The notes under the pieces were generated by a model. It was not told the DNA's origin. It did no database searches and saw only the letters and a list, made by a program, of their open reading frames with translations. Shown piece after piece: positions 19,312 to 28,289 of a DNA stretch of 64,000 bases (position 1 is the first letter of the stretch; every line of letters begins with the position of its first letter). A program made the translations under genes and the position numbers. Origin of the DNA: Linepithema humile (lineage: Eukaryota > Arthropoda > Insecta > Hymenoptera > Formicidae); the NCBI RefSeq assembly GCF_040581485.1, contig NW_027124985.1, positions 486,948-550,947 on the forward strand. Direction: 5' to 3'.

Positions 19312-19659
19312 ATGGAAGAAAAAATAGACAAACAATCATTGGCCATTAAGAGATTGAACGTTATAGCAGAGATGCCTGCTTTTCGTGAAAAAATGAACTT
19401 TACAAAAGGAGGAAACAAAGGATTTGGAAAAGAAATAAAATGGGGACATGTTAAAGGTACAGACAAATATTTTTCGTACTACGAGGACAAAACTAATTCC
19501 GGTACTAAATATATAATCACTAGCGATCTAATACAGCATCCAAATTCAGAAAATAACGGAGGATTAAAAGTTGCAAAAAAATCAGATGTACTAGACGGAA
19601 TAGATGAAGCTGAAGACATCGATAGCTGGGGAGGAAAAAGGAATACAAAAAAAAAGTAA
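19312..19659 (+). CDS. Small basic viral protein, 115 aa, with Gly-Gly motifs
   Basis: 115 residues beginning at ATATAAATGG. It is glycine-richer than its neighbours: TKGGNKGFGKEIKWGHVKG (about 32-50), NNGGLK (near 84) and WGGKRNTKKK at the end. It is basic, lacks a membrane segment, and could be a nucleic-acid-binding virion component. It is convergent with the minus-strand gene that ends 4 bp later. No family recognised. Confidence 0.5.
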   Translation: MEEKIDKQSLAIKRLNVIAEMPAFREKMNFTKGGNKGFGKEIKWGHVKGTDKYFSYYEDKTNSGTKYIITSDLIQHPNSENNGGLKVAKKSDVLDGIDEAEDIDSWGGKRNTKKK

Positions 19660-19663
19660 ACAA

Positions 19664-20707
19664 TTACTTCATAGTTAGTCTCTGTAGAATTCTGAAACCT
19701 ATATATATAATTATATCCATCCCAGGTCTATTAGGATTTCCTACCTTATCATCTATATAATTAACTGTCGATTTAAATTTTGTTCTAAATTTATTTGTTT
19801 CTTTAAGGAACTCGTCGTTTGTAAATCCATTAAGACTTTCTATCTCAAATACTTTTACAGCTATAAACTCTAACAAGTTTATCGATCCTATTATTAATAT
19901 GGTTGTAAGATCAGATGATTCGCTTTCTGAGATTTTGTTGTATATATTATTAATATCAGAATTTGATAGATCATCCAAATCACACATTTCCATATTAAGA
20001 TTATTGTTCTTGCAGAAATATACAATATCTCTTTTCTTTCTTATAACTTCAGAAATACTTTGATTTTCTAAAAGTTCTGTTAATTTATTCAGTTTATCGC
20101 TTTTATACTTACGTTGAATCTTAATATAAGCTTCTGGATCGACATTTTGTTCTATCTTTGGAGTATTTTTGTATTCGATCATTTGAACATTTTTTTCAAT
20201 TACTTTATCAACTATATCTTCATCGTACAACCTACTTATCTCATCTATGTCTTCCAATACACTAAAATCTAACGTACAATCCTTTCCTTCATTTTTATAA
20301 TCTAAAATTATATTATCTATTATATCATCATCGGCTATATTATCATCAGTTATACTATCATCGATTATATTATCAAGAACCTTATTGTTTTCAGTACCAT
20401 GTTCCGTATTTATCTCACATATATCAAATAAGTCTTTGACTCGTAAGATATTCTTTTCTTCAAGTCCGAATAAAAAATAAAAATTGAAAAATAAATTTCT
20501 TATCATATCTCTTCCAATTAATCGATCTTCGTTATTGTCTGAAGAATTTTCAATACAATTCTTTACATATTCATAATCAAGAGATCCGTAAACCACATCA
20601 TATTTATTCAATTTGAATGGATTTTCATCTCTTTTGAAATCATGAGCTTTCAATAAAGTCTTATTATCTATAGAATCAGAATTGATATAACTATCTTTGT
20701 CCAACAT
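19664..20707 (-). CDS. Unknown acidic viral protein, 347 aa
   Basis: An intact frame of 347 residues. A central acidic tract (about 112-140) is a degenerate repeat of DDSI/DDNI/DDDI units. It is encoded by repeated atatcatcat-type DNA near 20310-20360, which could expand or contract. The C-terminal 85 residues are more ordered: LTTILIIGSINLLEFIAVKV, then GNPNRPGMDIIIYIGFRILQ. The ordered tail is vaguely like small conserved domains of unknown function in large DNA viruses, but I cannot name one. The start codon is preceded by tatatatcaatatg, not TAAATG, suggesting early or intermediate expression. It is divergent from the next gene. Confidence 0.6.
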   Translation of the reverse strand: MLDKDSYINSDSIDNKTLLKAHDFKRDENPFKLNKYDVVYGSLDYEYVKNCIENSSDNNEDRLIGRDMIRNLFFNFYFLFGLEEKNILRVKDLFDICEINTEHGTENNKVLDNIIDDSITDDNIADDDIIDNIILDYKNEGKDCTLDFSVLEDIDEISRLYDEDIVDKVIEKNVQMIEYKNTPKIEQNVDPEAYIKIQRKYKSDKLNKLTELLENQSISEVIRKKRDIVYFCKNNNLNMEMCDLDDLSNSDINNIYNKISESESSDLTTILIIGSINLLEFIAVKVFEIESLNGFTNDEFLKETNKFRTKFKSTVNYIDDKVGNPNRPGMDIIIYIGFRILQRLTMK

Positions 20708-20753
20708 ATTGATATATAAATTATTTATTTAGTATTTTTTTCTTTACTAAATG
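20708..20753. promoter_or_regulatory. Divergent intergenic region with late-type element on the plus side
   Basis: A 43-bp AT-rich gap. On the plus strand the start of the next gene is ctaaatgg, a TAAATG element. On the minus strand no such element overlaps the start. Confidence 0.45.
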
Positions 20754-22795
20754 GGTAAACTAGAAAAAATAAAACTAGATTTTATATGTGATAAAATAAA
20801 TTTATTATCGTATAATTATAAAAGGAACGAACTTGATGAAATAGAAAAGTTATTAAAGTTAAATGAAAACAATTGTCATCTAGAGGATAACAAAGATGAC
20901 GTAGGATTAGCTAACTTAGTATCTAACACACTATCATTTTATGTTAAAAATATATTTCCGTACAAAATTAAATTAAAAGGAGGAATAAAATTAAATCCAG
21001 ACTTATCTATAATAAATCCTTACAAAAAACATGATGATAACTACACACTATTGGATGAAAATACAAATAATTTTTTAAAGTTTGTAAGAACAACATATCC
21101 TGAATCTATATCTAGAATTGCTTGGGGAGAAAATAATTCAGACGGAAAATGTTTAAAAGATCTTTTTCCAGAGATCATTCCAAATTTCATTTTTTTCGAT
21201 AGTAAGAAAACATCTATTCTTGATATGATATCTGATAACTATTATTTAGCACCTGTAAACATAGAAGTTTTAAAAAATATCACGTCATATATTACTGATC
21301 CAAAATTTAATAATATAAAGGAAAATCCTGATTTTTATTTATTTTCTCTTTTCATAAAAAATATATTTAACAAACACGAAAACGAAATTGGAAATACAGA
21401 ATATGAAAATTTTTAAAAAAATGATGTTAATAATTGTGTTAATATTACCACGTCAGACAATGATAAATATTTATTGAGAGAAGTGTTGTCAAAACATTTC
21501 AATAATTTGAATGTTAATGACGATATTATAAATTTAATTAGGAATAATAGATCAAATATTAAATACGAAAGTTATAAAAATATTGACGATAGGAATATAA
21601 GTGAAATGTTTGAGTATATAGATCCGTTAAGATTTTTATACAGTATGGAAATAGAAGGAGACGATATTGGAAAAGCATCACCTTTAAATCAGACTACAAT
21701 GAAGTATTCTGACTATAAAAAATTAGATATATTTACTAGATATTTTTTAGAAAATGTAAATTATGTATTTGCTATTTTTAATCATAAAGGCTCTACGTAC
21801 ACATATCCTCTTTCTGATATACTTGATAGGATAGGCGATGAAAATGATATTAAACTAATATCTATAATTCCAATTCCATTCGATGATAAAATTACAATGT
21901 TTGATTTCTTTAAAAATTTAAAATACAAATATGATGACAAGATCGAAAAGCCTGTTGAGATAAAGTGCGGTACAAAAAACAACTTTGGTCTTGATAAGAA
22001 ATGTTCTATAAAATTTATAGAAAATGCAAAACTTTCAAAATCTCCTTACCAAATACTAAATATATATCTATATTTATTCGATGATTATCAAAATGTAAAT
22101 AACGACGAAATATTCAGCAATAATGTTGAAAAACAAAGATTTATAGAATTTATACTTAGAAAACTTGGATTTAAAGTTAAATCTACTAAAATGATAAGAT
22201 GTAACAAGGAAGTAGTCAAATTGGATGTCAGTCCACTGCCAAATGTAACTTGCTTTAAAAACATTTTATCTACAAAAAAAATGTTCCAGATATTAACAAT
22301 AGTATAAAAAAATTGGGTCCTTTGATAAATTTTATTAATAGTTTTTCTACTATAGAAGAAGAAAAAGGAGGAAATAAAACTTGCGAAGAATTACATTTTA
22401 ACGAAAGTCATGATCCAATATCATTATATAATGATCTGAATCATAAAGATATCAATAATTTTATAAATGATGATGATTTAAGAAAATATAATTTTTTTGC
22501 ATCTGAAGATATTGATTTTTATAAAGGTCTAAAATACCTCAATGAATCAGATAATATTAATATAGATACTATATCTAATATAGTTCCACTAAATATATAT
22601 TACAAGAAGAAATTTACAAATAAACTGAATGAAAAAATAAAAAACAACGGAGGAAAAAAAGTGTACGAGACTTTATCTGATTTCCTGAAATACATTGATG
22701 ATAATCCAAAAGGAGGGTTGAAAGACGTATATGATAATGTTGGAGAACTATTAACAGAATTGACGGAAACACAAGATGTTGCCTCATACTATTAA
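20751..22795 (+). pseudogene. Large unknown viral protein (about 680 codons), broken
   Basis: Three consecutive open segments form one gene: 20751-21416, 21474-22307 and 22313-22795. Between the first two the frame is the same, with only an in-frame TAA at 21414-21416 and otherwise open sequence to 21473. The third is in another phase. The shift is placed in or near the run of eight A at about 22273-22281. The product is Lys/Asn/Ile/Asp-rich with no membrane segment and no catalytic motif that I recognise. Gly-Gly occurs at KLKGGIK (about residue 77), EEKGGNK, NNGGKK and NPKGGLK. The start is at CTAAATGG. A core-protein precursor or a transcription-factor subunit would fit the size, but neither is supported by sequence. 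The 3' end overlaps the RPB2 fragment by 20 bp. Confidence 0.5.
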
Positions 22796-23561
22796 TGGGG
22801 TAACTCCGGATATAATTATAAACAGCGTTTCTATTATATCTAGGAAAACATTTAATTTCTACAATCAGATAAAACTTACCAGTAGTTATTCTTCGAATCC
22901 TTTCGGAGACAACGAGGGAAGTATTAAACTTATAAATTATCAACCTTTGACAAATACAGGATTAGATTCTTATCATTCTTAAATAATAAATAGATACAAG
23001 AGATATAATGATAATCTTACAGACGAGGAGTATGATGAAAAGGCATCTTGTTTGGTTGATCTATACAATCCTTATACACACAAATTGATAAAATGTGATG
23101 GTGGAAATAAACATTTTATGGGTATGGAGTATTACCTATTACTCACTCAGATGGCTATTGAGAAAATAACAGTAAGAAACAGAGGAAAGAAGACAAAATT
23201 ACTTCAAGCACCTAGTGGAAAAAAAAGACAAGGAGGAATAAGATTCGGAGAAATGGAGGGAGACGGAATTGCGTGCCATGGAGCTTCAGATGTATTACTC
23301 TCTTTACTATCAGATTCAGTGGAAGACAGAATTGAATCGTTTATATGTACTAGATGCGGAGATTTCGCAACTCATGAGAGTAATCCTGACTATTCTAGAT
23401 GGAAGTGTACCAGATGTGAAAATTTGGGTTACTCTCCAGAATTGAATAAGTTTAATTTTACATATGCATGTAAAGTATTCTTACAATATTTAAATTGCAG
23501 GGGAAAAATTATAATACCAAAAATTGTGAAAGAGAAAATATTGTATCCCGATTTTTTATAG
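22776..23561 (+). pseudogene. RPB2 / RPO132-type RNA polymerase second-largest subunit, C-terminal fragment
   Basis: About 260 codons in one phase, interrupted by an in-frame TAA at 22980-22982. The first part (LPHTINGVTPDIIINSVSII, then SRKTF) is the segment leading into the hybrid-binding region. After the stop come MGMEYYLLLTQMAIEKI, then SGKKRQGGIRFGEMEGDG and IACHGASDVL, the strongly conserved Rpb2 C-terminal block. A zinc clamp follows, CTRCG ... WKCTRCENLGY. The Pro-Asp-Ile-Ile-Ile-Asn-Ser and Ser-Arg-Lys-Thr wording is closer to poxvirus RPO132 than to cellular Rpb2. The remaining N-terminal three quarters of a roughly 1160-residue protein are not found upstream, where an unrelated frame runs instead. 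Deletion or rearrangement joined the two. The gene is nonfunctional. Confidence 0.85.
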
Positions 23562-23609
23562 TTTAAATAAAATATGAAATATAAATTATTAAATTAAACT
23601 GTTTTTAGT

Positions 23610-24212
23610 ATGGAAGTTAATAAACATTTGCTAAATAATTTAATTGATATTTTATTAATAAAAACTAAAATTATAAAGGGATATAATGATAAACTGAGTA
23701 CTATTATGTACAATAAAGATACTATTACGGATATGACTTATGAAAAAGAAAAATTGAACACGTGTTATAAAATAATTACACGTTGCAAAGATTTTGAATA
23801 TATATATTATGTATTTATAGATAAAGTTACAGGCTTAAATAATTTAGAATTTGGAAAAAACGTATATCCAGAACCTATTATATTAACATCTAAGGCAAAT
23901 TTGTCAAAGAAAGATACAAAAACACACGAGCTAAATATATTTTATGAGAGAGAACTTTCGTTTAATTACATATTAAATATAGGAAATAATACGTTTATAT
24001 TAATGGATAAGCAAAAAATGGAAGGAATAGTAAATTCACTAAAAAAATCAGTAAAAACGGTATTTAAAAAAGATATTAACGATGATAAAGAGATTAAAAT
24101 ATTTTATACTAAAGAGAGATATAATGATATATTTGGTGTTATATACAAATCAAGTAACGGATCTATAGGAACTAATTTTACTAGAAGATTTTATAAAAAT
24201 ATTCGCATTTAA
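23610..24212 (+). CDS. Unknown viral protein, 200 aa
   Basis: An intact 200-residue frame, Lys/Ile/Asn-rich, with a mixed strand-helix pattern and no membrane segment. The end (GTNFTRRFYKNIRI) is basic. The upstream sequence is aaactgtttttagtatgg, without TAAATG, so it may be an early gene. It lies 48 bp after the RPB2 fragment and 8 bp before the next start. No family recognised. It could be shortened at the C-terminus, since the reading frame ends in low-information sequence. Confidence 0.5.
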   Translation: MEVNKHLLNNLIDILLIKTKIIKGYNDKLSTIMYNKDTITDMTYEKEKLNTCYKIITRCKDFEYIYYVFIDKVTGLNNLEFGKNVYPEPIILTSKANLSKKDTKTHELNIFYERELSFNYILNIGNNTFILMDKQKMEGIVNSLKKSVKTVFKKDINDDKEIKIFYTKERYNDIFGVIYKSSNGSIGTNFTRRFYKNIRI

Positions 24213-24220
24213 ATAGAATT

Positions 24221-25043
24221 ATGAAGGAATATACTTCAGAATCAGACGATAGTATTTTAATTGAAGATATTAAGATAAGTAACATATTAAAGAAAAAAAA
24301 TGATAGAAAAAAAAAGAATATTTTATATCAATTCTTTTTCTGTAGATTCTGTTGACGACACATCAGATTCGGAATGTCTACAGGGAGGTTATAAATTTGA
24401 TATAGTAAAGACTTTTATTAATAAAATAAAGAAAAATCCTAAGTTTAAGAAGAATTTTAAAAACTATAAGTTTGAAAGTATTAAACCTAGTGGCAAGGAT
24501 ATTGTAATGGCAGCTATTATCGACAGTAATTTAGTCAAAGCTAAATTGTCTCAGGAACAGTTAACTGAAAAGCATATCTCTGAATATATATTTAACGGGG
24601 ATTATATCCCATTGATTTTTGGAAATACAGACAATAAAAATATAATATATCTCAAACAAATCAATACAAAAGGAAAAAAAAGAATTGTGAGAAGTAAAAA
24701 GACTGTATTCAGTGAAAAAAATAGACCCATTGTTATATTCTTTAAAGTTAATTCTAACTTGAAATTTTTTAAGACTGTAAAAAAAGAGAAAAATGACGAT
24801 AAGATCGAATCTATTGATAGTACTACAGCAGTAATGGAATATATTATAGGAAGAAATTTCATGTTGATACCAAATCCGAAGGAAAATCTAAAAATAAATT
24901 CAATCAATAATATAGTATATAAAAATGATAATTTTGAATTAAAACAGTTTAAAGACGAAAGTTATCAATTTGAAAAGATGACAATAGAAGAATTTGAAAA
25001 TATCTTAGGAATGATTGTAAAACAATGTACTAAATTTCAATAG
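24221..25043 (+). pseudogene. Unknown viral protein with N-terminal Gly-Gly motif, frameshifted
   Basis: A frame opening at 24221 codes an acidic leader (MKEYTSESDDSILIEDIKI) and breaks in a run of A at about 24291-24312. The rest, about 247 codons from 24300, is open to 25043. Close after the leader is SECLQGGYKF, a Gly-Gly in a position resembling an N-terminal propeptide cleavage site. The body is basic with SGKDIVMAAIIDSN and TIEEFENILGM. Total length near 270 residues with an early cleavage-like site is reminiscent of the poxvirus VP8/L4 core protein, but I saw no sequence match and list it as unknown. It is convergent with the HAD gene. Confidence 0.45.
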
Positions 25044-25057
25044 ATTTTAATATATTT

Positions 25058-25660
25058 TTATTTTAAATATTTTAATATTTCTTTAGCTTTTTTGTTTATA
25101 TTTCTTGATATTGTTAGGTCTTCATTTGAGTCTGGAAAAAAATAGATAAACATGTTATCTTCGTATTTACTTGATAATAAACATCCTACTATATTTTTAT
25201 AGTTATCATCTACAAAATATAAAAGAACATTATTAGTTATTTTATTAAAATCTTCATTAATGATTTCTTGAATTACGTTTATTTTAGGACATCCATAGTC
25301 TACAGAAATTATAGGACCTATTCTATTATATGTATCTGTCCTTCTACATTTATAATCTGATTTTAAATATTCCATTATTTTTAATTCTGTAGTTTCTCCT
25401 TGAACATCGTATGGATTCTGTCTGTATGTCAATATATATAATGCAAGGCACGAATCATTTATATAAAAAGCTTTAAATGTTTCAATTATATCAAACTTTT
25501 CTCTTTGATTTCGAAATTCAAACTTATAATTATTTAGTGAACTTGTACTTATAACAGTATCGTCCCAATCTAGAAAAATTACATGTTTATAATTTTTATT
25601 AATATTCTCATTTAATATTTCTCCTATATTCTTATGACTATCAATTATCCTTAATGTCAT
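25058..25660 (-). CDS. HAD-superfamily phosphatase-like protein, 200 aa
   Basis: An intact 200-residue frame. Motif I is VIFLDWDDTVIST (nucleophile Asp31, acid Asp33). Motif II is LYILTYRQNP (Thr76). Motif III is probably CPKINVI (Lys124). Motif IV is LLYFVDDNYKN (Asp149-Asp150). All four are present with normal spacing, so it may be active. Asp-Trp-Asp-Asp-Thr is found in a eukaryote/virus-associated branch of small HAD proteins. The substrate cannot be deduced: sugar phosphate, nucleic-acid 3' end or protein are all possible. The upstream sequence has TTAAATAAATATGAC. It follows the 57-codon frame by 2 bp and would be read in tandem with it. Confidence 0.75.
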   Translation of the reverse strand: MTLRIIDSHKNIGEILNENINKNYKHVIFLDWDDTVISTSSLNNYKFEFRNQREKFDIIETFKAFYINDSCLALYILTYRQNPYDVQGETTELKIMEYLKSDYKCRRTDTYNRIGPIISVDYGCPKINVIQEIINEDFNKITNNVLLYFVDDNYKNIVGCLLSSKYEDNMFIYFFPDSNEDLTISRNINKKAKEILKYLK

Positions 25661-25662
25661 AT

Positions 25663-25836
25663 TTATTTAAGTATATTATTTTCTGATATTTCACTTATCT
25701 TTGGAACTATCTTGTCAATTTTAATATATTCTTGTAATTTTTTTAATGAATTGTAATTGTTTCTAATATAATCTACATTATTTAAATTTGGTATATTTTT
25801 AAGTAACAAGCCTATTAATTCATTCAGTTCTTTCAT
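25663..25836 (-). CDS. Small viral protein, 57 aa
   Basis: 57 codons beginning in TTAAATG. It has a polar helical content (LKNIPNLNN, SLKKLQEYIKI, ISEISENN) and looks like a short coiled-coil peptide. Its stop codon lies within the TTAAATAAATATG element of the HAD gene. It is the last frame before the sequence changes to host-like DNA (about 25850), so it probably marks the right end of the viral block. No family recognised. Confidence 0.45.
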   Translation of the reverse strand: MKELNELIGLLLKNIPNLNNVDYIRNNYNSLKKLQEYIKIDKIVPKISEISENNILK

Positions 25837-27300
25837 TTAATAAAAATAAAATATACCTATATTCTAAGAGATCATTTTTTTGCAGTTATCACATCGATTA
25901 TCACGATAACATCATGACGGTACCGGCCGGATTTCGATATGGATCGTGTTTATTTGGAGCAAAAGGTCCCAGGTGGCTGCGTGTTTATTACAAAAACGTT
26001 ATTTATTGACTGGCTTCTTCGAGTAAATGATTTGCTGCGCTTCTATATTTGTGTAGTAGAAAGAGATGAGTTTGTGGAGACAATAATGTCTCATATGTAT
26101 GTGGTATATATATGTTTAATTATAAAATTAAAAGTTATTGAAAATAGAATATGGTCAAAACATTATCCAAATATTGAAAAAAAATTTACTTGAAAGAAAA
26201 CAAAATAGAAACTGTAAATACTTAATAGAAAAGCTTCGAAAATAAATCGTCAAAAGAACTCATTTACTGGCACACTAACAAAGTGTACTAAAAGGAGAAG
26301 AAGAAAAAGAAATAATGTAGAAATACGTGTAAAGCACGCGGAAATAAAACCAGGGTGAGCGAATTCGGTCATTTTCTCTTGTCCTACGACATAATTGGAA
26401 ACTACTCTGTTCAACTCTGCTCTCTTCTTCTATCTTATAAAAAAAGAAAAAAATGTTTCCGAGGCTATTTATGAACTTTTACAAACTGCAAATTAATAAT
26501 TTTGGATTGGTTAAAAAATATATTTTTGGATTAAATTAATATATACTTTTAACTTTTCTACTGCTTAAAAATGACAATATGGGAACAATACTAGCGGTAG
26601 AAACACGAGCTATTTATAAGCTGTCAAAATTGATAACATTTCAAGTCATTGCCAGAATCAAAAATGTACTCGATATCCTTCAGTCCATTCATCTCAGCTG
26701 TGAAACGCGATGTGTAGGAACATACATATTATGAGTGTACATTGTAGAATCAATCGTTGAATTTATATCGTTTTATACTATAATTATATGTATGGATGTG
26801 TCGCGGCACAAAGTACGTTTAACTTGTATTCGTTTCGCGGACCGTAGCGTGTCAAATTCGTGATGTAAATTCGCATAAAGTATACGGGTTAATTTTCTTC
26901 CGATAGTCGGTTTCGAAACAGAGCAATTATCAAACATTTATTTATTCGAAACCGACTCGTAGCGTTGGGGTTGTTTTCGTCGTTACGCTTAGTATGCGCG
27001 CACATCCTCTTTCTCTCTCTCTCGTGCGCACGTTCGTGTATCAGCGTAAACATTGTTGCCCCCCACTTCTCGCATTCCTTTAAGTCGGAATCGGCGCGAC
27101 CTTGTGTTTCCTATTATACCGTTATTATTCGCACGGCGGCACTCATACGAATGGTAAATCGGCGTATCGGCGCGTTATTATTTTCAATAATACCTTTACT
27201 ATTTCTCACAGTTTTCCATGTCATGCTTTTCCGTCTTAATCTGTCGCGCAGAGTGTCAAACATGTAATATTTGAGTTACATCTTTGTCTTAAAATGACAA
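25837..27300. other. Host noncoding DNA to the right of the viral block
   Basis: At about 25850-25885 the dense AT-rich viral coding ends. A T-rich tract followed by gcag (about 25877-25884) looks like a splice acceptor, then a CG-containing stretch. The only frame is 85 codons at 25939-26193 (starts MDRVYLEQKVPGGC), without a recognisable domain. At 26906-26917 and 26945-26956 there is a perfect 12-bp inverted repeat (gtcggtttcgaa / ttcgaaaccgac) with a 27-base loop. No real gene is supported. Confidence 0.5.
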
Positions 27301-27307
27301 AGTACAC

Positions 27308-27795
27308 GTCGGGAATCTCGTTTAAAATATCGGGCGATTTTCATATACGCGACGCGAACGCGAGTGAGTGCCTTGGACTGCGAGAACTGAGAAGAGGAGG
27401 GGACTCAGGAAGAGCATCGAGCGCGGGGGGACAACGTTTGCGTAATTAATCATTTATTTCTTATTTCTTATTTGCATAAAATATTGCATATAAAATATTA
27501 ATATAATGTAGCGCACATAAAATATTTAAAATACTTTAAATATATAGTAAAATATTTACAATAGTTGATATTCACTATTCTTAGAAATATTTTACATATT
27601 TATTATTATTCAACTAATTAAACTTTTTTCTTTATTCAAAAAATATATTTTTGAAAATTTTAATTCTTTGTAGACGTATGCATAAATAAACGAATATAAA
27701 GTTTAATGTGCGCAGTAATTATTTTATAAATATTAATTATTTCAAACACTAATCTGCATTTATTTTTTTATTTTACAGATCAACTTTGTGCGCGT
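27308..27795 (+). repeat. Diverged duplicate unit, copy 1 (exon-like, intron-like, exon-like)
   Basis: It begins gtcgggaatctcgtttaaaa and matches 28290-28730: cgcgacgcgaacgcgagtga, then ggactcaggaagagcatcga, then an AT-rich stretch, then ttttacagatcaacttt. The layout in both copies is a GC-rich block, a gt splice-donor-like site (gcgtaatt here), an intron-like stretch of about 330 bp, and a tacag acceptor. A third partial start (gtcgggagtgccgtt) is at 27848. The function is unknown and may be untranslated exons. Confidence 0.6.
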
Positions 27796-28289
27796 AATCG
27801 GTGCTACAAAATATATTCGTTCCGTCGTATAGTGTAACAAAATGCGCGTCGGGAGTGCCGTTAATGCCGAGAGTTATAGCGAATCTATAGATGAACGCAT
27901 TTTTGCTGTATGACAAATATTGGGACACGATTTTTTTTGACTTTAGGCTTGGCTCGGGGGAGGGAAAGGTCGGTTTCAATCATAAAATCTCCACTACGGC
28001 AGGGCAATCTTCGGTTCTACGTGCAGCGCGCTAGTTGTACAGATAGCCGGACTGTCGAAGGTAGTCGAGGACGGCTACCGGAGTTAGTCAAACGCTACCG
28101 ATTGCTTTTCAGATGTCTTGTATCTAGTCGGTTGATTGGATGACTAATCACCTCATCTTCTTCGAGCTTATCTTTGCCTTCTGTTTTGAGAGAATCGTGC
28201 CCCAATTGGTAAATGTGGTCGTCTGAAACGCGGACGGAATTCGCGCGTAACGTCACAGCTTGGACAATTCGGTTCGATTCGCCTGTGAT

